A DNA stretch of 64,000 nt from assembly GCF_002327185.1 (NCBI RefSeq), contig NZ_CP018624.1, positions 806,001-870,000 of the forward strand. Reading direction: 5' to 3'. This document shows, piece after piece, positions 33,027 through 42,194 of this stretch. Each line of letters starts with the position of its first letter. Positions within the stretch are counted from its first letter, which is position 1. Under the pieces are notes generated by a model. It made no database searches, had not been told where the DNA came from, and was given only the letters and a program-made list of their open reading frames with translations. The DNA is from Clostridium chauvoei (GTDB taxonomy: Bacteria > Bacillota > Clostridia > Clostridiales > Clostridiaceae). Both the position numbers and the translations under genes were made by a program.

Positions 33027-34127
33027 ATGGCAGGAGAAATCAAAAAAATAGCACTATTAACAGGTGGTGGAGACTGTCCTGGATTAAACGCAGTTATTAG
33101 AGCAGTAACTAGAACCGCAATATTAAATTACGGAATAGAAGTAATAGGATACAAGTTTGGATATAGAGGACTATATAACAATGATTACGTACCTCTAACC
33201 CTAGATAGTGTATCAGGAATACTTCATAGAGGTGGAACAATTCTATATAGTTCTAATAAAGATAATTTATTTGATTATCAGATAGAAGAAAATGGAGTTT
33301 TAGTAAAAAAAGACGTATCTGATGTTGCAGTAGAAAACCTAAAAAAAGAGGGTGTTGATGTATTAGTAGTTATTGGGGGGGATGGTACATTAACTTCAGC
33401 TAGAGATTTTGCTAGAAAAGGTGTTAAAGTAATAGGAGTTCCTAAAACAATAGATAATGATTTAGCATCAACGGATGTTACATTTGGATTTAATACAGCT
33501 ATAGATGTAGCTACAGAAGCACTTGATAGACTTCATACAACAGCAGAATCACATCATAGAATAATGCTTTGTGAAGTTATGGGAAGAGGAGCTGGTTGGA
33601 TTGCTCTAGAATCAGGAATAGCAGGTTCAGCTGATGTAATTCTTTTACCAGAATTACCATATGATATAAATAAAATAGTTGAAAAAATAGAAGAAAGAGA
33701 AGCTCAAGGGAAGAGGTTTAGCATAATAGTTGTTGCTGAAGGAGCAAAACCTAAAAATGGAGAGGTAGTAGTATCTAAAATAGTTAAAGATAGCCCAGAT
33801 CCTATAAGATTAGGTGGAATAGGAAATAAATTAGCCGCAGATTTAGAAAAATTAGTTCCAGACAAAGAAGTAAGGTGTACAGTACTTGGTCATATTCAAA
33901 GAGGTGGGAACACTTCAACTTTTGATAGAATTTTATCAACAAGGTATGGAGTTGCTGCTGTAGAATTAATGAATCAAGGAAAGTTTGGGGAAATGGTATG
34001 TTTAAAGGGTAATAAAATATCAAGTGATAGTTTAGAAAATGTAATTGGGCAAAAATCAAAACTAGTTAATCCAGAAGGAGAGTTAGTTCAAATTGCAAAG
34101 AAGATAGGAATTTCATTTGCAGATTAA
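33027..34127 (+). CDS. pfkA: 6-phosphofructokinase (group III-like)
   Basis: 366 residues from ATG 33027 with GTGAGGGGG upstream. It phosphorylates fructose 6-phosphate in glycolysis. TGGGDCPGLNAVIR begins the nucleotide site; VIGGDGT (Gly120, equivalent to E. coli Gly104) suggests ATP use. PKTIDND has Lys140, equivalent to position 124, where classical ATP enzymes have Gly. Gly plus Lys is the pattern of the group III enzymes, between ATP- and PPi-dependent types. At about 366 residues it is also longer than the 320-residue bacterial PfkA. Donor specificity is therefore an inference. Confidence 0.88.
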   Translation: MAGEIKKIALLTGGGDCPGLNAVIRAVTRTAILNYGIEVIGYKFGYRGLYNNDYVPLTLDSVSGILHRGGTILYSSNKDNLFDYQIEENGVLVKKDVSDVAVENLKKEGVDVLVVIGGDGTLTSARDFARKGVKVIGVPKTIDNDLASTDVTFGFNTAIDVATEALDRLHTTAESHHRIMLCEVMGRGAGWIALESGIAGSADVILLPELPYDINKIVEKIEEREAQGKRFSIIVVAEGAKPKNGEVVVSKIVKDSPDPIRLGGIGNKLAADLEKLVPDKEVRCTVLGHIQRGGNTSTFDRILSTRYGVAAVELMNQGKFGEMVCLKGNKISSDSLENVIGQKSKLVNPEGELVQIAKKIGISFAD

Positions 34128-34137
34128 TATATATTAC

Positions 34138-34180
34138 AAAAATAGAACCAGAAATATCTTGGTTCTATTTTTATTTTTTT
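34138..34180 (+). terminator. Terminator of the phosphofructokinase gene
   Basis: AAAAATAGAACCA and TGGTTCTATTTTT, perfect 13-bp stem followed by ATTTTTTTATT. Confidence 0.85.
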
Positions 34181-34286
34181 ATTCACAGTAGAGATAAAAA
34201 AAGTTTTTTGTTAAGACTTCAAAATTTTCTGAAAATATGATATACTTTAGATAGGCAGATTATATAAAAGAAAGCTGGAGGGTATT

Positions 34287-35066
34287 ATGAAGGAGATAAA
34301 AAAATACTTAGAGTCAAGAATAGGAACATATGGATTTTTCTTTGAGGATTTAAAAAGCGGGTTCATTTATGGATACAATGAAAACGTTAAAATGGTTGCT
34401 GCTGGCTGTATGAAGCTTCCTATAGCAGTTTCATTAATAAGTGCTGTAGAACATGGTAAAGTAGATTTTATGGATAAGATAAAAATAGATGGAAAAGACA
34501 AAGTCTATGGAACAGGAATTATTCATGAATTTAATGAAAGAGAATATACGGTATTTGAATTGTTAGTAGCTATGCTTATTCAAAGTGATAATACAGCTGC
34601 AAATAAGATTATAGATATTATAGGAATGGAACAAATAAACAAAGATATCCAAGAGATGGGACTAAAAAATACTACCTTAAACAGAAAGACCACTGACGAA
34701 AGAAAACCTAAAAATGAAGTGGAGAATATTACTACAGCAAGTGATTTGTCAAAAATATGGAAGCATTTATATAAAGGGACTTTTTTAAATGCAGATAATA
34801 GCCAAATGCTTATAGATATACTAAGAAGACAGCAGATAAAAAATAAATTAGCTTTATATATTCCAGATGATTTAAAGTATGAAATTTCAAGTAAAACTGG
34901 CGATAAAAATGGAGTTGAAAATGATACTGAATTAATTCAATTATCTAAAGGTAACTTTGCATTTACAATAATGTCGATGAACATACCAAATAGTGTTTAT
35001 GGAACAGTTACTCTTGCGAAGTGTGGAAAGATGATGTGGGATAATCTTATGAATAAATGGCATTAA
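34287..35066 (+). CDS. Beta-lactamase/DD-peptidase-fold protein without the catalytic serine
   Basis: 259 residues, no signal peptide. It follows the class A beta-lactamase plan: the SDN triad is present (S100-D101-N102 in LIQSDNTAANK) and KTG too (K202-T203-G204). The SxxK box, however, reads GCMK (G40-C41-M42-K43 in VAAGCMKLPIAVSL). The position of the nucleophilic serine is glycine, with cysteine beside it. The bases GGC TGT ATG AAG are unambiguous in the given sequence. The protein is unlikely to be an ordinary beta-lactamase; it may bind ligands or use Cys41. GGAGGG precedes the ATG. Confidence 0.7.
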   Translation: MKEIKKYLESRIGTYGFFFEDLKSGFIYGYNENVKMVAAGCMKLPIAVSLISAVEHGKVDFMDKIKIDGKDKVYGTGIIHEFNEREYTVFELLVAMLIQSDNTAANKIIDIIGMEQINKDIQEMGLKNTTLNRKTTDERKPKNEVENITTASDLSKIWKHLYKGTFLNADNSQMLIDILRRQQIKNKLALYIPDDLKYEISSKTGDKNGVENDTELIQLSKGNFAFTIMSMNIPNSVYGTVTLAKCGKMMWDNLMNKWH

Positions 35067-35080
35067 AATTTATAAAAATT

Positions 35081-35141
35081 ATAATTTTGCTATATAAAAA
35101 GGAGAATTTTTAAAATTCTCCTTTTTATATAGCAAAATTAT
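35081..35141. terminator. 30-bp perfect inverted repeat, convergent terminator
   Basis: Arms 35081-35110 and 35112-35141 are exact complements (core AAAAAGGAGAA/TTCTCCTTTTT). They serve the + gene ending at 35066 and the - gene, whose stop codon lies inside the right arm. Confidence 0.85.
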
Positions 35142-35500
35142 TTTATGAAATTTATGAAAAATTCTCCTTCACCAACTATAACTACAGTGTCCTTATTTGT
35201 TAATTTTCCAACATTTAAAGTAATAGAACTATCACTACATTTTTGAAATAATCTTTCGGTATGATCTTCATTAATAATTAGTATAACAGCGGGCTTATCG
35301 TTAGAGAGAAGCCTAACATTAGCTGTACAATGAGTACAAGTAATATCAAACCTATAAATCCCTTCTTTATAGACATTAGAAATAGGAATTTTATATTCAA
35401 CGGAGTTTAATGTTTGTGCTTTAATTTCTTCAGCAAAAGTTGGTTTAGATAAGCATAAAACTGATAAGAAGAATATTATTAAAAATTTACGGATTTTCAT
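35138..35500 (-). CDS. Exported small protein, unknown
   Basis: 120 residues with a clear signal peptide (MKIRKFLIIFFLSVLCLSKP, cleavage likely after TFA-E around residue 23). The mature part is beta-rich, with three cysteines including CTHC (near 55-58), and ends in a hydrophobic strand. GTGAGGTGA precedes the ATG. No family recognised; it may bind a metal or form a disulfide. Confidence 0.65.
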   Translation of the reverse strand: MKIRKFLIIFFLSVLCLSKPTFAEEIKAQTLNSVEYKIPISNVYKEGIYRFDITCTHCTANVRLLSNDKPAVILIINEDHTERLFQKCSDSSITLNVGKLTNKDTVVIVGEGEFFINFIK

Positions 35501-35600
35501 TTATGTCACCTCACTTTAGTTATATTAAAAGTATGTCCATTATATAAATAAATATTAAAGTTATTTTTTGTAATTGTTAAATTTATGGGATTAATTGTTA

Positions 35601-35629
35601 TTGACAATAGATGAAATAATTGTTATCCT
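35601..35629 (+). promoter_or_regulatory. Promoter of the pyr operon
   Basis: TTGACA, 17-base spacer, TATCCT, giving a leader of about 170 bases before pyrB. Confidence 0.75.
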
Positions 35630-35644
35630 TATAAAAAATAGATT

Positions 35645-35676
35645 AACCTTTAAGTTGATCCGAGAGATTAACAAGG
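35645..35676 (+). promoter_or_regulatory. PyrR binding loop 1 (anti-antiterminator)
   Basis: CCTTTAAGTTGATCCGAGAG followed by ATTAACAAGG. CCTT/AAGG forms the lower stem and GTTGAT/ATTAAC the upper stem, around the conserved CGAGAG loop. This matches the known PyrR RNA site layout. The following GGAAG can pair with CTTCC of the terminator, so PyrR with UMP would favour termination. Confidence 0.8.
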
Positions 35677-35712
35677 AAGTTATATTAATCCATATAAACA
35701 AGGACTAACTAT

Positions 35713-35743
35713 GCCTTCCTATAAATATAGGAAGGCTTTTTTT
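35713..35743 (+). terminator. pyr operon attenuator (terminator)
   Basis: GCCTTCCTAT, AAAT, ATAGGAAGGC, then TTTTTTTA. Its left arm can instead pair with AGGAAG at 35674, giving the antiterminator. Confidence 0.85.
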
Positions 35744-35763
35744 ATAGAAATTAATAGAACTTC

Positions 35764-35797
35764 AACCTTTAAATTTAACACAGAGATGTTAACAAGG
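35764..35797 (+). promoter_or_regulatory. Second PyrR-like loop overlapping the pyrB ribosome binding site
   Basis: AACCTTTAAATTTAACACAG then AGATGTTAACAAGG repeats the layout of loop 1. CCTT/AAGG is the lower stem, TTAACA/TGTTAA a perfect upper stem, and CAGAGA the hexaloop. The lower-stem AAGG is part of the AAGGAG ribosome binding site of pyrB, so binding here would block translation. Confidence 0.65.
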
Positions 35798-35809
35798 AGT
35801 GTATTTATT

Positions 35810-36730
35810 ATGAAAAACAAACATTTAATAGATCCAATGGATTTTAATTTAGACCAACTAAACGAAATATTCAAATTATCACATCAAATAATAACAAATC
35901 CAAATAAATTTTCAGATATTTGCCAAGGCAAAATATTAGCAACACTTTTCTATGAACCAAGTACTAGAACAAGATTTAGTTTTGAAGCAGCTATGATGAG
36001 ATTAGGTGGAAAGATTTTAGGTTTTTCAGAACCAAACTCAAGCTCAGCAGCAAAGGGAGAAACTTTAGCTGACACTATCAAAATGGTTTCTATTTATTCC
36101 GATATAATAGCAATGAGACATCCAAAAGAAGGCTCTGCAAGAGTAGCTAGTATGTATTCAAAGGTTCCAGTAATTAATGCAGGTGATGGAGGACATCAAC
36201 ATCCAACTCAAACTTTAACAGATCTTTTAACAATAGAATCCCTAAAAAAAGGATTAGAGAATCATACATTAGGTATATGTGGTGATTTAAAAAATGGAAG
36301 AACGGTACATTCTTTAATAAAAGCTATGTCAAGATATAAAAATAATAAGTTTATTTTAATATCACCTAAAGAATTAGCAATACCAGAGTATATAAGAGAA
36401 GAAATATTAAAAAAGAATAATATAGAATTTAAAGAAGTTGAAAAGCTTGAAGAGGTTATAGAAGAACTTGATATTTTATATATGACTAGAATTCAAAAGG
36501 AAAGATTCTTCAATGAAGAAGAATATTTAAGATTGAAAGATAGTTATATATTAGATATGGATAAGATGAACTTAGCTAAAGAAGATATGATAGTTATGCA
36601 TCCATTACCAAGAGTAAATGAGATTGATATAGAAGTAGATAATGATAAAAGAGCAGCATATTTTAAACAAGCAGAATACGGTATGTATGTAAGAATGGCT
36701 TTAATCGCTAAACTTTTGGAGGTTGCATAA
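35810..36730 (+). CDS. pyrB: Aspartate carbamoyltransferase catalytic subunit
   Basis: 306 residues, the normal length, from ATG 35810 after AAGGAG. It joins carbamoyl phosphate and aspartate, the first committed step of pyrimidine synthesis. The carbamoyl-phosphate loop [13 protein letters not shown], the HPTQTLTD box and [12 protein letters not shown] are all present. Translation overlaps pyrI by one base (TAATG). An upstream in-frame ATG at 35711 lies in the attenuator hairpin and is not the start. Confidence 0.96.
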   Translation: MKNKHLIDPMDFNLDQLNEIFKLSHQIITNPNKFSDICQGKILATLFYEPSTRTRFSFEAAMMRLGGKILGFSEPNSSSAAKGETLADTIKMVSIYSDIIAMRHPKEGSARVASMYSKVPVINAGDGGHQHPTQTLTDLLTIESLKKGLENHTLGICGDLKNGRTVHSLIKAMSRYKNNKFILISPKELAIPEYIREEILKKNNIEFKEVEKLEEVIEELDILYMTRIQKERFFNEEEYLRLKDSYILDMDKMNLAKEDMIVMHPLPRVNEIDIEVDNDKRAAYFKQAEYGMYVRMALIAKLLEVA

Positions 36731-37152
36731 TGTTACAAATAACAAGTATTAAAAATGGGTTAGTTATAGATCATATAAAAGCTGGAGTAGGAATAAAAAT
36801 TTTTAATTATTTAAAACTTGAAAATCAAAAGAACCAAGTTGCTTTAATAATAAATGCAGATAGTAGGACATTAGGAAAAAAAGATATAATAAAAATTGAA
36901 AATTCAAAATATATAAATTATACAATATTGGGAATACTATCTCCTGATTTGACAATAAATGAAGTTAAAGATGGAGAGATAAAAAATAAATTTAAACCTC
37001 AATTACCAACAAGGGTTGTAGACATTATAAAGTGCAATAACCCAAGATGTATAACTTTAGATGAAAAGTATATTAAACATTCATTTAAATTAGTAGATGA
37101 AAAAAGTGCTACCTATAGATGTGAATATTGTGATTATATAAGAAAAATATAG
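36730..37152 (+). CDS. pyrI: Aspartate carbamoyltransferase regulatory subunit
   Basis: 140 residues. The N-terminal effector domain (ITSIKNGLVIDHIKAGVGIKI) binds nucleotides. The C-terminal zinc domain carries CNNPRC and CEYC, the four zinc ligands that hold it against PyrB. A PyrI partner indicates the allosteric dodecameric type of enzyme, as in enterics, and differs from the Bacillus enzyme, which has none. Confidence 0.95.
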   Translation: MLQITSIKNGLVIDHIKAGVGIKIFNYLKLENQKNQVALIINADSRTLGKKDIIKIENSKYINYTILGILSPDLTINEVKDGEIKNKFKPQLPTRVVDIIKCNNPRCITLDEKYIKHSFKLVDEKSATYRCEYCDYIRKI

Positions 37153-37170
37153 GAAAGAGGTATATAAGAG

Positions 37171-38367
37171 ATGAATTTATTAGTTAAAAATGCAAATGTA
37201 ATAGATGCTATACAGAATTTTCATGGAGATATCTATATAGAAAATGGAAAAATTAAAGAGATTGGAAAGTCGTTAAAAATAGATAATGTGGAGGTTATAG
37301 ATGCAAGGGGATTTACAGTAATGCCAGCATTTATAGATACGCATGCACATTTTAGAGAACCAGGTCTTACCTATAAAGAAGATATAGAAACGGGTTCAAA
37401 AGCAGCTTTAAGAGGTGGGTATACAGGAGTATGTCTAATGGCAAATACATCTCCTATATGTTCAAATAAAGATGTGCTAGAGGAAGTTAGAAGTCGTTCA
37501 AAGAGATTAGGGTTAATAGATATTCATCAATGTGTATCTGTAACTAATAAATTTGATGGAAAAACTTTAGATCATTTATATGATTTAAAAGATGATAAAG
37601 AAGTTAAGGCAATATCAGATGATGGTGTTGGAGTTATGGATTCTTTTGTTATGTATAAAGCAATGAAAATAGCTAAAGAAAATAATTGGATTATAATGTC
37701 TCATGCAGAGGATCATAATTTTTCAAAAACTGATATGAGAATGGCAGAAAATATGATGACGTTAAGAGATCTAGCTTTAGCTAAGGAAAGTAAAGCTAGA
37801 TTGCATATGGCGCATGTAAGTACTAAAGAAGCTATTAAATATATAAAAGATGCAAAAGACGAAGGGGTAAATGTAACTTGTGAAGTTACTCCACATCATA
37901 TAGCATTAACAAGCAATATTAGTAATTATAGAGTAAATCCACCTATAAGAGAAAAAGAGGATGTAGATTATATATTAAAAGCAATAAAACAAGGGGTGGT
38001 AGATTGTATAGGAACAGATCATGCACCTCATACAGAAGAAGATAAGAAGAAAGGCTCACCAGGAATGGTAGGACTTGAAACTGCTTTTTCAATATGTTAT
38101 ACAAATTTAGTTTTTAATAAGGTTATAGGAATAAATAAATTAAGTGAAATAATGTCAAAGAATCCAGCCGAAATACTAGGAATGAATAAAGGAAAAATTA
38201 GCATTGGATTAGATGGAGATTTGGTATTAATAGATTTAGATAAAAAGATAAAAGTATCTTCAAAAGATTTCCATTCAAAAGGGAAAAATACACCATTTGA
38301 AGGAATGGAGTTTTATGGAGAAATTCAAATGACTATAAAAGGCGGAAAGGTACTATATAAGAAATAG
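37171..38367 (+). CDS. pyrC: Dihydroorotase
   Basis: 398 residues of the amidohydrolase superfamily, long (PyrC type I/AllB-like) form. Metal ligands: [10 protein letters not shown] (H58, H60), [16 protein letters not shown] and [11 protein letters not shown] (catalytic Asp). It closes carbamoyl aspartate to dihydroorotate. GAAAGAGG is upstream; it is the third gene of the pyr operon. Confidence 0.95.
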   Translation: MNLLVKNANVIDAIQNFHGDIYIENGKIKEIGKSLKIDNVEVIDARGFTVMPAFIDTHAHFREPGLTYKEDIETGSKAALRGGYTGVCLMANTSPICSNKDVLEEVRSRSKRLGLIDIHQCVSVTNKFDGKTLDHLYDLKDDKEVKAISDDGVGVMDSFVMYKAMKIAKENNWIIMSHAEDHNFSKTDMRMAENMMTLRDLALAKESKARLHMAHVSTKEAIKYIKDAKDEGVNVTCEVTPHHIALTSNISNYRVNPPIREKEDVDYILKAIKQGVVDCIGTDHAPHTEEDKKKGSPGMVGLETAFSICYTNLVFNKVIGINKLSEIMSKNPAEILGMNKGKISIGLDGDLVLIDLDKKIKVSSKDFHSKGKNTPFEGMEFYGEIQMTIKGGKVLYKK

Positions 38368-38379
38368 GGGGATTTATTG

Positions 38380-39255
38380 ATGAGAAGTAATATAATAGAT
38401 AAATTATTTAATAGAGTAGCAGAAAGAGGAGTGGTTTGTGTAGGATTAGATACTTCACTTTCTTATATACCTAAACATCTTTTTGAAGGAAAAAATGAAA
38501 TTGAAGCTTTAGTTGAATTTAATAAACAAATTATAGATGCTACTTTAGATGTAGCTGCCTGCTTTAAAGTTCAAATTGCTTACTATGAAGCATTAGGATT
38601 AAAAGGAATGATGGCATATAAAGAAACTTTAGATTATTTAAGAGAAAAGGATGCTATTATAATTGCTGATATTAAAAGAGGAGATATAGCAGCAACTGCT
38701 AGTCAATATGCTAAAGCTCATTTTGAAGGAGATTTTGAAGCAGATTTTATAACTCTAAGTCCATATATGGGAATGGATAGTATAGAACCATATTTACCTT
38801 ATATGAAGACTGGGAATAAAGGTGTATTTTCACTTGTTAGAACATCTAATAAAGGGGCAGAAGATATTGAAAATATAGATTCTGTAGATGGAAGAAAAGT
38901 TTATACAGTAGTTGGAGATAAACTTATGGAACTTTCAAAAGAAATTAAAGGAGAATGTGGATATTCAGCAATTGGAGGAGTTATAGGCTGCACTCATGTT
39001 GAAGAAGGAAAAGAAATAAGAAAGAGATTTGAAAATATGTTTTTCTTAATTCCTGGGTATGGAGCACAAGGTGGTAAGGCAGAGGATGTAGCTTTATATT
39101 TAAATAATGGTAATGGTGGAGTTGTTAATTCATCAAGAGCTATACTTTTAGCATATAAGAAGCAAGTAGGAAGAGAAAAGGAATTTGCTCTTTGTGCAAG
39201 AGAAGAAGCTATAAGAATGAGAGATGAGATAAAAACAGCAGTAGAATCATTATAA
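38380..39255 (+). CDS. pyrF: Orotidine 5'-phosphate decarboxylase (long type)
   Basis: 291 residues from ATG 38380, after AGGGGG. The active-site motif IIADIKRGDIAATASQYA near residue 91, GVVCVGLDTS near the N-terminus and FLIPGYGAQGGK near the C-terminus are those of the longer PyrF type found in actinobacteria and clostridia. It makes UMP from OMP. Confidence 0.94.
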   Translation: MRSNIIDKLFNRVAERGVVCVGLDTSLSYIPKHLFEGKNEIEALVEFNKQIIDATLDVAACFKVQIAYYEALGLKGMMAYKETLDYLREKDAIIIADIKRGDIAATASQYAKAHFEGDFEADFITLSPYMGMDSIEPYLPYMKTGNKGVFSLVRTSNKGAEDIENIDSVDGRKVYTVVGDKLMELSKEIKGECGYSAIGGVIGCTHVEEGKEIRKRFENMFFLIPGYGAQGGKAEDVALYLNNGNGGVVNSSRAILLAYKKQVGREKEFALCAREEAIRMRDEIKTAVESL

Positions 39256-39272
39256 TAGGGAGAGATTGAAAG

Positions 39273-40010
39273 ATGAATTATACTAAAGCTAGAGTGATTT
39301 CAAATGAAGAATTAGTAAATGGGATATACAAAATGGTTGTTGAAGATAAAAATGAAATTAGAGCAGGCCAATTTTATATGTTGAAGCTTAATGGAGCAAC
39401 ATTACTTCCAAGACCTATAAGTATATGTGAAAAAGGAGCTGGAAACATAACTTTTGTATATGCAGTAGTAGGAACTGGAACAAAAGAATTTTCTAATCTT
39501 AAAAAAGATGATTATATAAATTTAACAGGTCCTTTAGGAAATGGATTTGATACAAACGAAAATCTTGGGAGAGTTGCATTAGTATCAGGTGGAATTGGAA
39601 CTGCACCAATGTTAGAACTTGCCAAAAAACTAAGAAACAAAGATGATCATATGATTATAGATCTTTATGCTGGTTTTAGAGATGATATATATTTAATAGA
39701 TGACTTAAAACAATATGTAAATGAAGTATATATAACAACTGATACAGGTAAACACGGACATAAAGGATTTGTTACAGAACTTCTTAAACCTGAAAATTAT
39801 GATACAGTACTTTGTTGTGGGCCAGAAGTAATGATGAAGAAAGTAATTGAAATGTGTAAAGCTAAAGGAGTTAAAGTATATGTTTCTATGGAAAAACATA
39901 TGGCTTGTGGAGTAGGTGCTTGCTTAGTATGTACATGTAAAACCAAAGATGGGAATAAAAGAACCTGTAAGGATGGCCCAGTATTTGATGGAAATTATGT
40001 AGAATTATAA
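39273..40010 (+). CDS. pyrK: Dihydroorotate dehydrogenase electron transfer subunit
   Basis: 245 residues. FAD site LLPRPISIC, NAD site VSGGIGTAPMLELAKKL, and a C-terminal 2Fe-2S cluster MACGVGACLVCTC...TCKDGPVF with four cysteines. It passes electrons from PyrD to NAD+. It lies next to pyrD, its partner, with which it forms the type 1B enzyme. Confidence 0.95.
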   Translation: MNYTKARVISNEELVNGIYKMVVEDKNEIRAGQFYMLKLNGATLLPRPISICEKGAGNITFVYAVVGTGTKEFSNLKKDDYINLTGPLGNGFDTNENLGRVALVSGGIGTAPMLELAKKLRNKDDHMIIDLYAGFRDDIYLIDDLKQYVNEVYITTDTGKHGHKGFVTELLKPENYDTVLCCGPEVMMKKVIEMCKAKGVKVYVSMEKHMACGVGACLVCTCKTKDGNKRTCKDGPVFDGNYVEL

Positions 40011-40029
40011 TATTACTTAGGAGGAATTT

Positions 40030-40929
40030 ATGTTAAAAGTAAATATAAATGGTTTAGATTTTAAAAATCCAGTAATTGCAGCATCAGGAACTTTTGGCTT
40101 TGGATCAGAATATAATAATTTCTATGATGTAGGTATTCTTGGTGGTATATCATCAAAGGGGCTTACTCTAAACCCTAAAGATGGAAATGAAGGGATAAGA
40201 GTTTATGAAACACCATCAGGAATGATGAATTCTGTAGGTCTTCAAAATCCAGGGATAGATAAATTTATAAAAGAAGAACTTCCAAGGATGAAAAAAATAG
40301 GAACAAATATAATAGCAAATGTTGGTGGAGGCTGTATAGAAGACTATGAAAAGGCAGTAGATAAGTTAAGAGGTCAAGATATAGATATGCTAGAATTAAA
40401 TATATCATGTCCTAATGTAAAATCAGGAGGAATGGCCTTTGGAATAAAATCAGATGTGGCTTTTGAAATAGTTTCTAAAATAAAAAAGATATCAGATAAA
40501 CCACTTATGGTTAAACTTTCTCCAAATGCTGAAGATATAGTAGACATGGCTATTAAGTGTGAAAAAGCAGGAGCAGATTCTATATCATTGATAAATACAT
40601 TAAAAGGACTTGCTATTGACCCTTATAACAGAAAGCCTGTATTTAATAATACTTATGCAGGTATTTCAGGTCCTGCAGTTAAACCTATAGCTTTAAGAAT
40701 GGTTCATGAAGTAGCTAAGAGGGTAGAAATACCAGTAATAGGCTTAGGTGGTATAAGCAATGGAATTGATGCTATAGAATTTATGATGGCAGGAGCTTCA
40801 GCTATACAAATAGGAACAGTAAACTTTACAAATCCTATGGCAGGAAAAGAAATCATAGAAGAAATGGAAAATTTCTGTAAGTCACAAGGGATAAAAGATA
40901 TTAAGGAAATAATAGGATGTATTAAATAA
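40030..40929 (+). CDS. pyrD: Dihydroorotate dehydrogenase, type 1B catalytic subunit
   Basis: 299 residues, FMN-containing TIM barrel. [11 protein letters not shown] carries the catalytic Cys of class 1B, and [28 protein letters not shown] binds FMN phosphate. It oxidises dihydroorotate to orotate with PyrK. It is the last gene of the operon; pyrE and carAB are not in this window. Confidence 0.95.
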   Translation: MLKVNINGLDFKNPVIAASGTFGFGSEYNNFYDVGILGGISSKGLTLNPKDGNEGIRVYETPSGMMNSVGLQNPGIDKFIKEELPRMKKIGTNIIANVGGGCIEDYEKAVDKLRGQDIDMLELNISCPNVKSGGMAFGIKSDVAFEIVSKIKKISDKPLMVKLSPNAEDIVDMAIKCEKAGADSISLINTLKGLAIDPYNRKPVFNNTYAGISGPAVKPIALRMVHEVAKRVEIPVIGLGGISNGIDAIEFMMAGASAIQIGTVNFTNPMAGKEIIEEMENFCKSQGIKDIKEIIGCIK

Positions 40930-41017
40930 TTTAATACAACTATCGATTATGTGCTTTAGCAATAAGATAAGATTCGGTTTTAACTTAGGGGAGTAATTTT
41001 AAAATTACAAAATTAAT

Positions 41018-41050
41018 AAAAATGGGCAAAAGATTTTGCCCATTTTTATT
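41018..41050 (+). terminator. Terminator of the pyr operon
   Basis: AAAAATGGGCAAA, loop AGAT, TTTGCCCATTTTT; perfect 13-bp stem with built-in T-run. A separate palindrome GTAATTTTAAAATTAC (40992-41007) precedes it. Confidence 0.85.
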
Positions 41051-41096
41051 ATTTAAACATTAATATAAAAAAACTTTATATTAATGTTTAAATAAT
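41048..41096. repeat. Perfect 22-bp AT-rich inverted repeat
   Basis: Arms 41048-41069 and 41075-41096 are exact complements (core TTTAAACATTAATA/TATTAATGTTTAAA), loop AAAAC. It starts just inside the end of the pyr terminator and ends 92 bases before the next gene. It is too AT-rich for an ordinary terminator stem and could be a protein site. Confidence 0.6.
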
Positions 41097-41188
41097 GTAC
41101 AATATACTTATAGAAAATCACTATTATTTTAATAATATAGACACTATATAATGAATAATATGATTTCATTATTGGGGGAGGAATAAGA

Positions 41189-42031
41189 GTGAAAATTAAA
41201 AGGACAACTATAGGTTTTGCGCTGTTATCAGTATTATTGGTAATTGCAATTTTTATTACTGTATATTTTATAATTGGAGATAAATCACGAGAAATAAAAA
41301 CAGCAAAGAATTTTATTAAAACTCTTCAAAATGTAAATGCTATTGATAGTACTGTAAAAATAGAGAATATGGAGTATAAACCACTTAAGGCAGAGGGGAA
41401 TAATAATCCTAAAATTAAATATACCATAATTACAGAAAATTATGGGGTGGATTTGGACAAAGATTATAATGTAATAGGATTTTCTAAAAAGGAAGCAGAT
41501 ATTAGCGATAAATCAATATTAATAGAAGAAGAAAAGGCTGTAGAATTAGCTGAAAGATATATTAAATCTATTTCTAACGAAGAAATTAAATTTAAAGAGT
41601 TAAGAAAATTAGATGTAGATATGGCTCAATTTTACACTGTTGTATTTTACAAGTGTAAAGAAGGATATCCTTATTATGATTATGAGGTAGTAGCTAAAAT
41701 AAATAAGATAACTGGAGAATTAGATGGATATTCAAATGCTACATTAGAAGAAATAAAACACTTTTCAAAGATTAATATAGAAAGTAATAAAGCTAAAGAG
41801 ATAGTATATAATTATTTTTCTAAACTAGATTGTAGAGCGAGTATAAATAGTGATCCATTAATAGCATATGTGAAAGTAAAAGACAATGAAATTAAATTAG
41901 CGTATATATTTATAGCTGATACGAAGAATAAAGATGGGATTATTCAAAAACATAAGATTTTTGTAAGCACAGACACAGGAGAAGTAATAGGTATAAACAG
42001 TGAAGGGATAGATAAACCTAAAGTAAATTAA
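41189..42031 (+). CDS. Membrane-anchored PepSY-like protein
   Basis: 280 residues from GTG 41189 after GGGGAGG. One N-terminal membrane helix (TIGFALLSVLLVIAIFITVYFI). The outer part holds two PepSY-like units (EEEKAVELAERYIKSI ... YYDYEVVAKINKITGELDGYSN, and NKAKEIVYNYFSKL ... KIFVSTDTGEVIGI). The end-strand pattern KINKITGE/STDTGEVIG is characteristic. PepSY domains often modulate secreted peptidases; here it is likely an anchored extracytoplasmic regulator of unknown target. Confidence 0.65.
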   Translation: MKIKRTTIGFALLSVLLVIAIFITVYFIIGDKSREIKTAKNFIKTLQNVNAIDSTVKIENMEYKPLKAEGNNNPKIKYTIITENYGVDLDKDYNVIGFSKKEADISDKSILIEEEKAVELAERYIKSISNEEIKFKELRKLDVDMAQFYTVVFYKCKEGYPYYDYEVVAKINKITGELDGYSNATLEEIKHFSKINIESNKAKEIVYNYFSKLDCRASINSDPLIAYVKVKDNEIKLAYIFIADTKNKDGIIQKHKIFVSTDTGEVIGINSEGIDKPKVN

Positions 42032-42034
42032 AAT

Positions 42035-42077
42035 AAATAGAGGATGTTTGCTTAAGAAAACATCCTCTATTTTTATT
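42035..42077. terminator. Convergent terminator
   Basis: AAATAGAGGATGTTT (42035-42049) and its exact complement at 42058-42072, then TTATTT; it serves the + gene and the - strand symporter gene. Confidence 0.85.
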
Positions 42078-42194
42078 TCCATTCTTCAACTTCATCTCCT
42101 AATTCAGGGATAGAAGAAGATTTAAACACTGGATCTTTTATTCCAGCTTTCTTTTGTTTGTTATAGTCCTTTAATGCTTTAAATGCAATTTTAC
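42073..42194 (-). pseudogene. Frame-shifted C-terminal tail of the symporter gene
   Basis: On the - strand the frame next to the symporter frame reads TILLLGKIAFKALKDYNKQK and on to IPELGDEVEEWK, then TAA at 42073-42075. This is what the end of the protein should be. The symporter frame itself stops early at 42195 after LILYYY. A single missing base in AATCTAATACTATATTA (for example AATA-G-CTATA) would restore it. Confidence 0.7.
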
